From positions 161,822 to 225,821 of the forward strand of contig JANQGM010000019.1 in assembly GCA_028277345.1 (NCBI GenBank): 64,000 nucleotides of DNA, in the 5' to 3' direction. Source of the stretch: Candidatus Bipolaricaulota bacterium. Its GTDB lineage: Bacteria > Bipolaricaulota > Bipolaricaulia > UBA7950 > UBA9294. The notes under the pieces were generated by a model that was given only the letters and a program-made list of their open reading frames with translations, was not told where the DNA came from and did no database searches. Position 1 is the first letter of the stretch, and every line of letters starts with the position of its first letter. Below are positions 16,830 to 24,763 of the stretch, piece by piece. Position numbers and translations under genes: made by a program.

Positions 16830-17777
16830 ATGACCGAATCAATGGATCGCCTCCCTCGAATCGGGCTCGCGCTGGGATCGGGCGGCGCTCGGGGCGCGGC
16901 GCATACGGGAGTGCTCAAGGTGCTCGAAGCCGAGGGCATTCCGATTTCCATAGTTGCGGGGTCCAGCATTGGAGCGCTGGTGGGAGCGGCCTTTGCCGTC
17001 GGCCTTCCTTCGGAACGCATGGAGCATGAATGGCTGGCAACAGGGACGAGGCGGCTCCTCCGCAGCTTCCTGCCGTCTTTTCATCCCGCCGGATTCAGTT
17101 CCGGAAGTGAGCTCAAGCGCGTTCTTTCGGAATTGCTCGGCGATCGTAAGATCGAGGATCTCGAGATTCCCTATGGCGCGATGGCATGCGATATCGACAC
17201 CGGAGAAGCCATTCCCTTGAGGAGCGGATCGCTCGTGGATGCGATCCGTGCATCGACAGCCATTCCCGGCGTTTTCCATCCGATGCGTTATGATGGCCGC
17301 CTTCTGATGGATGGCGGGCTCGTCGACCCCGTTCCCATTCGTCTTTGCCGAGCGCTGGGAGCTGATTTCGTCATCGCGGTGGATATTACGCCGACGCCCA
17401 CGCCGACCACGGCACGGCGGCGGAACGCGTGGAATCGAATCGGAGAGAGTCTTGCTGGGAGCTTGGCACAGACGACGGTACTGCCGGCGACGTTGGCGGA
17501 GTGGTTGGAAGGCGTCTTTCGTGAGCGCCCGGCCGAGGAGCGGCCGTTGCCCGGCGTATACAGCATCATGAATCAAACGGTGTCCATTCTGCTGCAAGAG
17601 ATGCTTCGACAAAAACTCATTTTGCACCCTCCCGATATCCTGATCCGGCCGGAACTGGACTTGCACTTCATGGCCTATCAGCGTGCCGAAGCTGGAATTG
17701 AGGCTGGGTGTCGAGCTGCGGAAGCCGTCCTTCCCGAGCTTCGGAGAAAATGGGCGGAAACGTCCTCTGGCGAGTAG
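16830..17777 (+). CDS. Patatin-like phospholipase (RssA-like)
   Basis: A 315-residue protein with the patatin catalytic set: LGSGGARGAAHTGVLKVLE (oxyanion loop) near residue 13, GSSIGALVG with the nucleophilic Ser near residue 47, and DGGLVDPVP with the Asp of the dyad near residue 165. These hydrolyse acyl ester bonds of membrane lipids. It lacks an obvious signal or membrane anchor. About 110 residues after the DGG motif have no recognised domain. It starts 12 nt after the kinase gene without a strong ribosome binding site (CTAGGACC before ATG). Confidence 0.9.
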   Translation: MTESMDRLPRIGLALGSGGARGAAHTGVLKVLEAEGIPISIVAGSSIGALVGAAFAVGLPSERMEHEWLATGTRRLLRSFLPSFHPAGFSSGSELKRVLSELLGDRKIEDLEIPYGAMACDIDTGEAIPLRSGSLVDAIRASTAIPGVFHPMRYDGRLLMDGGLVDPVPIRLCRALGADFVIAVDITPTPTPTTARRRNAWNRIGESLAGSLAQTTVLPATLAEWLEGVFRERPAEERPLPGVYSIMNQTVSILLQEMLRQKLILHPPDILIRPELDLHFMAYQRAEAGIEAGCRAAEAVLPELRRKWAETSSGE

Positions 17778-17833
17778 ACGCTCGGCTTGTTCTGCTGCCG
17801 GCGGTTGAGGCATGATCCTGGCGAGGTGACAGG

Positions 17834-18307
17834 ATGATGAGGATCAGACTCAGAGGACTCGCGTGGATTGGTCTTGTTGCGTTGCTCGTTCCTGCTGTCG
17901 GCGTTTCGGCGGCGGAGACCCTGCCGGATGTTGTCGTGTTCTATCGAGAGGGATGCAACGATTGCCGTCATATGGATGAGGTCCTTGAGGAACTGTACGC
18001 CCAATATCCGAATCTGGTCATCTCGCACATCGAAGAAACGGATCCCGGAGCCTCCGATCTGATGTGGACGTTGGCGACCAAGTACGGCATCTTTCCCTCC
18101 AAATTCCCCGTCATCTTCGTCGGGGATGAGGCGTTGGTGGGGACGGGGAGGGACAAGGAACTCCGCCTACGCGCCGCAGTCCGGGATTGCGTGTTCAATG
18201 GCTGCGAGTCGCCGATTTCTCAAGTGAGTGAGAAGCCGTTCCCGTGGATCACCGCTGCTTCGCTGTTGGTGGCGCTTCTTGTCGCCGCCATCATTCTTCT
18301 GCAATGA
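17834..18307 (+). CDS. Exported thioredoxin-fold protein with C-terminal membrane anchor
   Basis: A 157-residue protein with a signal peptide (about residues 1-26, ending VGVSAAETL), then VVVFYREGCNDCRHMDEVLEEL carrying a CxxC redox motif (CNDC) at the start of the first helix. KFPVIFVGDEALVGTG is the cis-Pro region expected in the fold. The C-terminus has a hydrophobic segment (about residues 137-155) that would anchor it on the outer face of the membrane. It resembles the periplasmic domain of DsbD-like or TlpA-like proteins. GAGGTGACAGG precedes the ATG. ATGA overlap couples it to the lipoprotein gene downstream. Confidence 0.75.
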   Translation: MMRIRLRGLAWIGLVALLVPAVGVSAAETLPDVVVFYREGCNDCRHMDEVLEELYAQYPNLVISHIEETDPGASDLMWTLATKYGIFPSKFPVIFVGDEALVGTGRDKELRLRAAVRDCVFNGCESPISQVSEKPFPWITAASLLVALLVAAIILLQ

Positions 18308-19287
18308 CATTGGGGCGAAGGCTCCGTCTACGTCGTGGGCTTGCCTTCCTTCTCGCGCTCAGCTTCTGTCTTGCCGGATGTCGTTTCCTTGAAGCCACCT
18401 CGGATCGTGATCCCGACATCTATCGCGATGCGATGCGAGCCTGGGTGATCGAGCTGTCGGCGCACGCACGCGAGTCCTACCCCGGCTTTCTCGTCGTAGC
18501 CCAAAATGGCGAGGAATTGATCACCTCCGGTCGAACCCATCAAAGCCCGCTTTCCCTCGACTACATCAACGCCCTCGACGGATTGGGACGCGAAGACCTG
18601 TTCTACGGTTACGACGCAGACAATGAACCCACGCCCACGGATGCATCGGAATGGATGCTCGGCTACTTGACGCGAGCCGAGCTGGTGGGCCTTACGATTC
18701 TCGTGACCGACTACTGCTGGGATTCCGACAACGTCGCTCACTCCGAGGCCGCGAATGCTGCCCACGGATTCTTATCCTTCGCCGCCCCGAGCCGCGAGCT
18801 CGACCGGATTCCTCAGATTCAACCCGCAGAAGATGGACGCAACGTCGTGTCGTTCGCCGAGGCACGGCACTTTCTCTATCTCCTCAATCCCGGTGCATTC
18901 GCTTCGCGAGAGGCGTATCTCAGCGCACTGGAGAACACCCACTACGATCTGCTGATTATCGACCCGGAGTATGAGGGAACCCCATTGCCATTCGCTGAGA
19001 TCGAACGACTTCGCGCAAAGCCCTTGGGAGCCTCTCGGTTGCTGCTGGCGTACCTGTCCATTGGCGAAGCCGAGGCCTATCGCAGCTATTGGGACACGTC
19101 TTGGTCGGCGCATCCTCCGGACTGGCTGAGGGAGGAGAATCCGCATTGGCCGGGCAATTACTCAGTCGACTACTGGAACGACGAGTGGCAAGGATTGGTT
19201 TACAGTTCCCTGGACGCGATCCTGGCCGCAGGCTTCGATGGCGTTTACCTCGATCGCGTCGATGTCTACAAGGAGTTCGAAGAGTAA
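18304..19287 (+). CDS. GH114-like lipoprotein (endo-alpha-1,4-polygalactosaminidase family)
   Basis: A 327-residue protein with an Arg-rich start and lipobox LAGC near residue 22. The mature part matches the TM1410/GH114-like TIM-barrel family. It has LLIIDPEYEGTPLPFAEIE, LAYLSIGEAEAYRSYW and a C-terminal GFDGVYLDRVDVYKEFEE that holds the conserved acidic residues. Known members cleave polygalactosamine exopolysaccharide, but many TM1410 relatives are uncharacterised. The ATG at 18304 lies in the ATGA overlap with the thioredoxin-like gene. The earlier frame start at 18244 lies inside that gene. Confidence 0.8.
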   Translation: MTLGRRLRLRRGLAFLLALSFCLAGCRFLEATSDRDPDIYRDAMRAWVIELSAHARESYPGFLVVAQNGEELITSGRTHQSPLSLDYINALDGLGREDLFYGYDADNEPTPTDASEWMLGYLTRAELVGLTILVTDYCWDSDNVAHSEAANAAHGFLSFAAPSRELDRIPQIQPAEDGRNVVSFAEARHFLYLLNPGAFASREAYLSALENTHYDLLIIDPEYEGTPLPFAEIERLRAKPLGASRLLLAYLSIGEAEAYRSYWDTSWSAHPPDWLREENPHWPGNYSVDYWNDEWQGLVYSSLDAILAAGFDGVYLDRVDVYKEFEE

Positions 19288-19468
19288 TGGCTCGTTCTCC
19301 CTGCCTTCATTTGGCAGGGCACCCCATTGTTTCGCACACGTTGGACGAAAGTTCCAGACGTTGGCGCGTACGTGCGGAAGAATGGGTCGATCTTCGATTC
19401 TGGCCGTTGGACGCGGGATCGGATAGTCTGTGGGCTCTATCGCCGTCACCTTGAAGCAAGGAGCCGCC
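19288..19468. other. Intergenic region with a stem-loop after the GH114-like gene
   Basis: CCCTGCC and GGCAGGG around 19301-19319 pair across a 6-nt loop directly after the stop, a likely transcript end although no T-run follows. The rest of the 181 bp precedes the ABC-F gene and shows no clear promoter to me. Confidence 0.4.
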
Positions 19469-21136
19469 ATGATTGCCGTCACACTCGATCGAATCAAGAT
19501 TTCGTATGCGCAGGCCACGGTGTTTGAGGGCCTGAGCTGGGAAGCGCATGATGATCGCGTGGTAGGCTTGGTCGGTCCCAATGGTTGCGGGAAAAGCACG
19601 ATGCTCAAGGCGATCATCGGCGAGATTCGTCCCTCCGAAGGCGTCATCTCCGAACGCTCCGGCCTGACCGTCGGGTATCTGCCCCAAGCCGTGGAATTCC
19701 CGGAGGGCGTCACCGTGATCGAAACGGTGCGATCGGGCGCTCGTGCGCTGTTGGACATCGAAGCCGGATTGGCCCGTGTCGAGGCGAGGTTGAGCGACCC
19801 TCAGGTCTATGAAGACGACGACATGCTAGCCGAGGTTCTTCATGAGCAGGAAGAACTGCTGGTGGCCTACGACCGCTTGGGCGGTCCCGGGTTGGAATCG
19901 CGCATTCGATCCATTCTTCACGCCCTGGGCTTTCGATCCCGTGATTTCGACCGGTCCGTCAACGTGCTTTCCGGCGGACAGAAAAAGATGGTCGGGTTGG
20001 CTGCCCAGGCGGTCAATCGTCCGGATCTTCTTTTGCTTGATGAGCCGGACAATCACCTGGATCTGACGGGGAAGATGTACCTGGAGAAGTTCCTGCGGGA
20101 TTATGAGGGCGGTGTCATCCTTGTCTCGCACGATCGGTATCTGCTCGACCTTGTGGTGGACGAGATAACCGAGCTGGAAGGCGGCGTCATCACGCGGTTC
20201 CCGGGCAATTACTCCGAATACGCTGTGGAGAAAGAGCATCAACGTGCCTTGCACGAGAAACACTATGCCGATCAGCAGAAGGAGATTCACCGGTTGGAGC
20301 AATCGGCCAAGCGGCTGTTGACGTGGGGAGCCGTGTTTGACAACGAGAAATTCATCAAACGCGGACAGAATATCCTCAAGCGCATCGAGCGCATGGAGAA
20401 AATCGACCGGCCGCATCAACAGCGCGAGATGAAGCTGTCCATTTCCGGTTTCCGCGGCAGCACCAAGGTGATGGAGGCGTCTGGACTCTCCAAGGCGTAT
20501 CCCGCGAGGGAGGATGGCTCGGAAACCAAGACGGTGCTCGATGGCTTGGATCTGCTCGTTCGGCACGGCGAACGCGTGGGATTGGTCGGTGCCAATGGAT
20601 CCGGGAAGTCCGTCCTGTTTCGTTTGATTCGCGGGCAGGAATCGCCGACGCGTGGCGACGTGATCCTGGGGCCCAGCGTCGTTACCGGCTACTACGCCCA
20701 AGAGCACGAGACCCTCGATCTCGATCGATCGCTGATCGACAATCTGCGGCATGCGGCCGGGGTTTCGGAGACGCGCGCGATGCAGACCTTGCTGCAATTT
20801 GCGTTCACCTACGATCAGGCGAGACGCCCGGTCTCGGATCTGTCCGGAGGAGAGCGAAGCCGCCTCCAGCTGGCTCTCATCGTGTTGTCGGGCGCCAACT
20901 TCCTGATGCTGGACGAGCCGACCAATAATCTCGATATCCGGTCCGCGGAAATCCTCGAAGATGCATTTGACGAGTTGGAGGGGGCGGTGTTGGTGATCTC
21001 GCATGATCGCTACTTCCTTGACCGGGTTGTCGATCGGATTGTCGAACTCGTGGATGGGCAGCTCGTCGAGTACGCGGGCGGCTATTCCGAGTACGCGCGC
21101 AAGTCGGGACTCCACCCGGATGAGGGCGAACGTTGA
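19469..21136 (+). CDS. ABC-F family ATPase
   Basis: A 555-residue soluble protein with two ABC domains and no membrane segments, the ABC-F layout of ribosome-associated translation factors (Uup, EttA, antibiotic resistance factors). Domain 1 has GPNGCGKST, LSGGQKKMVGLA and LLLDEPDNHLD. Domain 2 has GANGSGKSV, LSGGERSRLQLA and FLMLDEPTNNLD. The charged linker (about residues 255-330, EKEHQRALHEKHYADQQKE) is the P-site tRNA-interaction motif region. Domain 1 has DEPDNHLD instead of DEPTNHLD. The ATG at 19469 has AAGGAG 5 nt upstream. An upstream in-frame ATG at 19430 lacks one. Confidence 0.92.
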   Translation: MIAVTLDRIKISYAQATVFEGLSWEAHDDRVVGLVGPNGCGKSTMLKAIIGEIRPSEGVISERSGLTVGYLPQAVEFPEGVTVIETVRSGARALLDIEAGLARVEARLSDPQVYEDDDMLAEVLHEQEELLVAYDRLGGPGLESRIRSILHALGFRSRDFDRSVNVLSGGQKKMVGLAAQAVNRPDLLLLDEPDNHLDLTGKMYLEKFLRDYEGGVILVSHDRYLLDLVVDEITELEGGVITRFPGNYSEYAVEKEHQRALHEKHYADQQKEIHRLEQSAKRLLTWGAVFDNEKFIKRGQNILKRIERMEKIDRPHQQREMKLSISGFRGSTKVMEASGLSKAYPAREDGSETKTVLDGLDLLVRHGERVGLVGANGSGKSVLFRLIRGQESPTRGDVILGPSVVTGYYAQEHETLDLDRSLIDNLRHAAGVSETRAMQTLLQFAFTYDQARRPVSDLSGGERSRLQLALIVLSGANFLMLDEPTNNLDIRSAEILEDAFDELEGAVLVISHDRYFLDRVVDRIVELVDGQLVEYAGGYSEYARKSGLHPDEGER

Positions 21137-21666
21137 TGCGGATCGGATTGGTATCGGATACGCACGTCCCGATGAGCCTCAAGCGGCTGCCATCGGCATT
21201 GCTCAACCGGCTTGACGGCGTGGATGCCATTCTTCATGCCGGCGATCTCGTGTCCCTGGGCGTTCTTGAAACGCTGTCCGAGATTGCTCCCACAACCGCG
21301 GTGGCGGGAAACGCCGATCCTCCTGAAGTGGCACGGAGGTTGGCGGACCGCGAGCTGGTGCGTTTCGAAGGACGAACGATCGGCCTTAAACACGGGCATC
21401 AACCCCATGCCGTTCAGGCCCATTACATCGAGTGGGACTACGACCATCCTGCGTTCGAACTCTTCTTTCAGCTGATGTGCGCTCAACTCCCGGAAGCCGA
21501 CATCATCGTTTTCGGACACTTCCACCGGTCGTTGATCCGGCAATGGAACGACGTGCTGTTCATTTGCCCGGGAGCGATCGCCCCCTCACGCGGGGACACG
21601 TCCTTTGCCGTTCTCGAGTTGGGAGACACGGTCAACGCACAGATCATTCCGTTGACGGTGACCTAG
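21136..21666 (+). CDS. YfcE/MJ0936-type metallophosphoesterase
   Basis: A 176-residue calcineurin-like phosphodiesterase. Metal ligands appear in order: LVSDTHVP (DxH), HAGDLV (GD), GNADPPEV (GNxD-like), KHGHQ and GHFHRSLI (GHxH). The length and spacing match the YfcE/MJ0936 group. The insertion HAVQAHYIEWDYDHPAFELFFQLM before GHFH is longer than in most members and may form a lid. The ATG sits on the A of the preceding TGA, so it is coupled to the ABC-F gene. Its stop lies 5 bp before the left inverted repeat of the RT island. Confidence 0.88.
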   Translation: MRIGLVSDTHVPMSLKRLPSALLNRLDGVDAILHAGDLVSLGVLETLSEIAPTTAVAGNADPPEVARRLADRELVRFEGRTIGLKHGHQPHAVQAHYIEWDYDHPAFELFFQLMCAQLPEADIIVFGHFHRSLIRQWNDVLFICPGAIAPSRGDTSFAVLELGDTVNAQIIPLTVT

Positions 21667-21671
21667 AAATC

Positions 21672-21831
21672 TAACCATGAAGGGGCGAACGGACCGCTTC
21701 GCTCGTCAGTTCGGTGGAGTTTGGCCGAAGGCGGCCAAACGTCCAGTCGATGACGTATATCAGTTTGCTGTGCATGGAGACGCTGGGTGTAGATTTCGCC
21801 AAACACAATCAGGGATGTGTCCCTCAAATCC
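21672..21831 (+). repeat. Left inverted-repeat arm with nested hairpins
   Basis: Starts TAACCATGAAGGGGCGAAC and ends with a reversed copy of the GAGGGACACAT motif. Inside, GTTTGGCC and GGCCAAAC form a hairpin, and CGAACGGAC/GTCAGTTCG forms an imperfect one. Two consecutive stem-loops recall REP/BIME elements. The arm matches 24873-25032 in reverse complement. Confidence 0.8.
21806..21830 (-). repeat. Short dispersed motif, copy 1 (reverse orientation)
   Basis: On the minus strand this reads GATTTGAGGGACACATCCCTGATT, matching the motif copies at 22834, 24789 and 24878. It forms the inner end of the left arm. Confidence 0.6.
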
Positions 21832-21885
21832 TTCATGCACTTCATGATGAGGATCTTCAAGGCGCGAGGGTCAATCTGCTCTGTC

Positions 21886-21914
21886 TTGACACAGAGGCCG
21901 ATTTCAGTTATTAA
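21886..21914 (+). promoter_or_regulatory. Promoter of the ArsR operon
   Basis: Consensus TTGACA at 21886-21891, 17-nt spacer, TATTAA at 21909-21914. The -10 lies inside the palindromic operator, so repressor binding would block RNA polymerase directly. Confidence 0.75.
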
Positions 21915-21929
21915 GTAATCGCTTAATAA
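21908..21929. promoter_or_regulatory. Palindromic operator overlapping the -10 box
   Basis: TTATTAAG - 6 nt - CTTAATAA is a perfect inverted repeat of the size and AT-rich kind bound by ArsR/SmtB repressors. It sits just upstream of the ribosome binding site of the ArsR gene, implying autorepression. Confidence 0.75.
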
Positions 21930-21941
21930 TAAGGAGCCGTC

Positions 21942-22337
21942 ATGGGAAGCGACACATCTGAGATCTTCAAAGCCTTGAGTGTGCCGAGCCGGATTCACAT
22001 TCTCAGCCTGCTCAAGCACCACGGTCCGATGCCGGTGAAGGACATCGCCGAAGCCGTGGGGATGAGTTCCCCTGCCGTGTCCCAGCATCTGAAGATCCTT
22101 CGATCCGCCGGCATGGTGCTCGCCAAACGGCAAGGCTACTCCGTGCCGTACGAGCTGGATGTGGCGGCCTTGCACGACTGTTGTGGCCGGATGATTCAAC
22201 TCTGTGCTTGTCCCAACTGCAAGGGCGATGCGAAACATCACGCAGACGAGAGCGATACCGAACGGCTGTTGCAAAAGCGCGAGCGATTGTTGGCCCAACT
22301 GCAACACATCGAAGAGGAGTTGGAGGCGTTGCGCTAG
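21942..22337 (+). CDS. ArsR family transcriptional regulator
   Basis: A 131-residue winged-helix repressor: IFKALSVPSRIHILSLLKHHGPMPVKDIAEAVGMSSPAVSQHLKIL is the ArsR DNA-binding region (helix-turn-helix about residues 30-58). After the wing, HDCCGRMIQLCACPNCKG adds five Cys within about 15 residues, an unusual metal or thiol site outside the classical ELCVCDL position. The end is a predicted coiled coil rich in Glu/Gln/Leu. Metal- or redox-released repression is likely. It is preceded by its own promoter and palindrome, with AAGGAG 5 nt before the ATG. Its target operon includes the Cys/His-rich protein 80 bp downstream. Confidence 0.9.
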   Translation: MGSDTSEIFKALSVPSRIHILSLLKHHGPMPVKDIAEAVGMSSPAVSQHLKILRSAGMVLAKRQGYSVPYELDVAALHDCCGRMIQLCACPNCKGDAKHHADESDTERLLQKRERLLAQLQHIEEELEALR

Positions 22338-22417
22338 TTTTTTTGAGCAACTGATTAAGAGAATGCGCAAAAACATTATTAAAGGCTCGCGGCCGGAGCC
22401 ACACAAGGAGGTGAACA

Positions 22418-22621
22418 ATGGAATCCGTACACGCCACGCATGGATGTTGTGGAGGCGAAGCGAGCGCGCACAAGGTGGCAGCTCATCATTGCTGCTGCGG
22501 CGGGCATCTTTCGCGCCACTTTATCACCAAGCAAGAGCGCCGGGAGGCCCTTGAGCGCTACAAAGAGCAGCTTCAGAAGGAACTCACCGGTGTGGAAGAA
22601 CACCTGCAAGCGATGACGTAG
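22418..22621 (+). CDS. Cys/His-rich small protein with coiled-coil tail
   Basis: A 67-residue protein. The first third is packed with possible metal ligands (HGCCGGE and HHCCCGGH), and the rest is a charged helix (TKQERREALERYKEQLQKEL) likely to form a coiled coil. Similar small proteins with a CC-rich head and an ERxxxLExYxxxLxKE tail are known beside ArsR-type regulators, with no assigned role. Metal storage or delivery is inferred from composition only. It has a near-perfect ribosome binding site (AAGGAGGTGAAC) and is followed by a strong terminator. Confidence 0.8.
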   Translation: MESVHATHGCCGGEASAHKVAAHHCCCGGHLSRHFITKQERREALERYKEQLQKELTGVEEHLQAMT

Positions 22622-22648
22622 CCCTTGAGGGCACGCCCATTCGATACT

Positions 22649-22695
22649 GAGCCCCGAAAGACGCGACGGCGTCCTTCGGGGCTCTTCTTTGTTCT
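22649..22695 (+). terminator. Rho-independent terminator of the ArsR operon
   Basis: GAGCCCCGAA pairs with TTCGGGGCTC, and the stem continues as GACGC/GCGTC around a 4-nt loop after one mismatch. TTCTTTGTTCT follows. Confidence 0.85.
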
Positions 22696-23021
22696 GTCTC
22701 AAAAAACATCGCTTCACTCGCCCGTTCCCAGCAACGCGAAGCATTGCCACTCACTCAAGGACGCCAAGGCGCAGAGAACAGCGAGTCTCCATAACTGAAC
22801 TGCGATTTCACCCTGAAGGACATGAAAGGGGGTGAGGGACGCATACCTGATGGTGTCAGCTGTGGCGTCAACTTCCCGCCGAGTTTCTTGTCAACCCCGA
22901 CCGCGCCATTGTGCCCACGCCTAGTACGGGGGTGACATCAATGATCGCCTGTCTCTGGATGAGATTAATGCGTAGCTTGCGAACTGACAGCTTCGTCCAT
23001 CAGATTGTGGAGGTTCAGTGA
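22696..23021. other. Gene-free stretch upstream of the RT, with repeat debris
   Basis: No protein family is visible. The first half contains ACTCAAGGACGCCAAGGCGCAGAG, which resembles widespread short dispersed repeats, followed at 22834 by a copy of the island's short motif. From about 22854 the composition becomes AT-richer, like the RT gene. This would be the natural place for the promoter and 5' part of an RT-associated non-coding RNA. Confidence 0.5.
22834..22852 (+). repeat. Short dispersed motif, copy 2 (left boundary of RT cassette)
   Basis: GAGGGACGCATACCTGATG. It is in the same orientation as the copy at 24789-24810, so the two form direct repeats around the RT gene and its 5' region. 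Confidence 0.6.
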
Positions 23022-23233
23022 GTGCGTATCGAGCATCCAGGTTTGGCTTTAGAGCCGAAGCTCATCCACTGTCTTCGGCATTCAGAGGGTTCATTCGCGC
23101 GATGCAGACACGTGCTAGCAATTGCAGTTTGCGTAGATTCTCAGCCTACCTTGATCTGCATGCTCCATCGCTATAGGGTAACACTCAAGAACACTAAAGG
23201 GAATATAGTGACAAAAAGCCTGGAGGAGCAATA
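22854..23233 (+). ncRNA. Candidate RT-associated non-coding RNA region
   Basis: About 380 nt between the short motif and the RT start. It includes a perfect 7-bp stem, GCCGAAG at 23054-23060 with CTTCGGC at 23073-23079 and a 12-nt loop. Several defence RT families (DRT2, DRT9) and retrons need a structured RNA encoded just upstream. The position and length fit, but I see no hallmark motif, and an ORF (23022-23234) competes for the same bases. No convincing promoter was found. Confidence 0.3.
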
Positions 23234-23234
23234 A
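23022..23234 (+). CDS. Possible 70-residue protein translationally coupled to the RT
   Basis: GTG start with GGAGG 8 nt upstream. The stop TAA shares its last base with the RT ATG (TAATG), a common coupling arrangement. The residues (MRIEHPGLALEPKLIHCLRH onward) match no family I know and include five Cys and many Arg/His. Its sequence overlaps the stem-loop proposed for a non-coding RNA. A chance open frame is quite possible. The ribosome binding site plus TAATG junction are the only support. Confidence 0.3.
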   Translation: MRIEHPGLALEPKLIHCLRHSEGSFARCRHVLAIAVCVDSQPTLICMLHRYRVTLKNTKGNIVTKSLEEQ

Positions 23235-24763
23235 TGCCTCTTAACTCTGACGTGGATGGATGTGTGACAAGGGCACTGATAGCTGCGTCGGCAGACGAAG
23301 CTAGGAATTACTTCCTGAAAGGAAGCAGCTACTTCAACAAAGATCTCCCTAGTTACATCAGTTTTGAGCACTTGCTTGAGGGTGTCTCGGACATACTCGG
23401 CGAGAGAAATTACAGAGAATTCCAGAACGGACGGCCGAATTACTGCTCGGGGGTAAACTACATCCTCATCGCGAATAAGGATGGTAGGTTCGCGTGGCGC
23501 CCATTCGAGCTTCTTCATCCAGTGATCTATGCGTCTTTGGTTAATACCATTTGCGAACCTTCTGAATGGAACTTGATCACAAACAGACTAGAGTCCTTTC
23601 GGGGTGGTCCGGTGGATTGCTGCAGTTCACTGGCAATGCCTCCCGACGATCAGTCTGACCAAGCGGCACAAGTTAGAAGCTGGTGGCACAGTGTTGAGCA
23701 GAAGTCTATCGCCTACTCTTTGGAGTTCAGCCACATCCTTCATACAGATGTTACCGATTGCTACGGTTCGCTGTACACCCACAGCATCGCTTGGGCATTG
23801 CATACTAAGCGCAAAGCAAAAGAGAGGGTAGGAGATGACTCTCTGGTTGGAAACCGGATCGACAGGCATATCCAGGCCAGTCGCTACGGCCAGACTAATG
23901 GGATCTCTCAGGGATCTGCGCTGATGGATTTCATCGCTGAGATAGTTCTGGGATATGTCGATGATAACATAGCCGCTGAACTAGGCGATCCAACAGATTA
24001 TCGCATTCTTCGATATCGTGACGACTACCGGATATTCGCTAACAGTGACGAACGTGCTGAAGCGATTTTACAAGTGATAAGCAATTGCCTTAGAGACGTG
24101 GGCATGAGGTTAGGGGTCGCGAAGACGACGGAGAGCCGCAATATCGTCGAGGGGGCGATCAAGCAAGACAAACTGGCGGGACTGGAACTACAGGCTCTTG
24201 GTGACGGAAATGCTGGAACGATTCAAAAGCAGCTACTAAGAATGCATAGTTTCGGTCGTCGCTTTCCAAACAGCGGAGCGCTTCGGCGCCTTCTGTCAGA
24301 GATGCATGAGTCAATCTTTGAACAGAAGGAGTGTCCGAGCGATCTCGAGGTTCAGGTGGCAATCGCAGCGGATCTTGGATTCGTATCTCCGCAAGCGTTT
24401 CCGGCGATCGCTGGAATTCTCAGTCATCTTATTTCGCTTGCGTCAAAAGATGACAAAGCAGCTCTTTGGTCGAGAGTTGTAAAGAAGATGAAGCGAGTGC
24501 CTTACAGCGGGTATCTTGAGGTTTGGCTTCAGCGCGTTACAAAACCGTTTGCAGTAGGAATGACTTTCGAGAGCGATGAGCCAATTTGCCAAATAGTGAA
24601 TGGCGAAACAGCAAAACTGTGGGAGAATAGCTGGATTGCCAGCAAGGACCTTCTTAACGTATTGGATGTCTCTAGGATAGTAGTTAGCGCGGCTGATGAG
24701 ATGGCCGAAGTGATCGAGCCAGAAGAGATTGCTCTATTCCGCAACAGTGCTTGGGCATACTAG
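23234..24763 (+). CDS. Reverse transcriptase, unknown-group/defence (DRT-like) type
   Basis: A 509-residue single-protein RT. Motif A is HTDVTDCYGSLYTHSIAWAL (about 170-189, catalytic Asp172). Motif B is QTNGISQGSALMDFIAEIVLG (Ser in place of the usual Pro). Motif C is RYRDDYRIF (YRDD at 261-264, rather than the YADD of group II introns). An N-terminal WRPFELLHPVIYASLV precedes the palm, and an alpha-helical C-terminal region of about 200 residues follows it with no recognised domain. There is no intron maturase X/HNH region. The YTHSI/WALH and YRDD wording resembles UG-type abortive-infection RTs, possibly UG28/DRT9, but I cannot confirm a subtype. GGAGGAG lies 5 nt before the ATG. Confidence 0.85.
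   Translation: MPLNSDVDGCVTRALIAASADEARNYFLKGSSYFNKDLPSYISFEHLLEGVSDILGERNYREFQNGRPNYCSGVNYILIANKDGRFAWRPFELLHPVIYASLVNTICEPSEWNLITNRLESFRGGPVDCCSSLAMPPDDQSDQAAQVRSWWHSVEQKSIAYSLEFSHILHTDVTDCYGSLYTHSIAWALHTKRKAKERVGDDSLVGNRIDRHIQASRYGQTNGISQGSALMDFIAEIVLGYVDDNIAAELGDPTDYRILRYRDDYRIFANSDERAEAILQVISNCLRDVGMRLGVAKTTESRNIVEGAIKQDKLAGLELQALGDGNAGTIQKQLLRMHSFGRRFPNSGALRRLLSEMHESIFEQKECPSDLEVQVAIAADLGFVSPQAFPAIAGILSHLISLASKDDKAALWSRVVKKMKRVPYSGYLEVWLQRVTKPFAVGMTFESDEPICQIVNGETAKLWENSWIASKDLLNVLDVSRIVVSAADEMAEVIEPEEIALFRNSAWAY

Noticed and set aside
19826..21115. 429-codon open frame on the minus strand
   Set aside because: It lies wholly antisense to the ABC-F gene, whose motifs are unambiguous, and shows no family features. 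It is a shadow caused by codon bias.
21663..22418. 251-codon minus-strand frame, similar at its end to a plus-strand frame at 24865-25059
   Set aside because: The shared peptide arises because both frames run through the inverted-repeat arms. The rest is antisense to the ArsR gene. It is explained by the DNA repeat, not by a gene family.
23234..24763. Group II intron or retron as the identity of the RT
   Set aside because: No maturase X or HNH region follows the RT and no intron 3' domain is visible. The YRDD motif and long helical C-terminus do not fit. No typical msr/msd inverted repeats were recognised. A divergent retron is not fully excluded.
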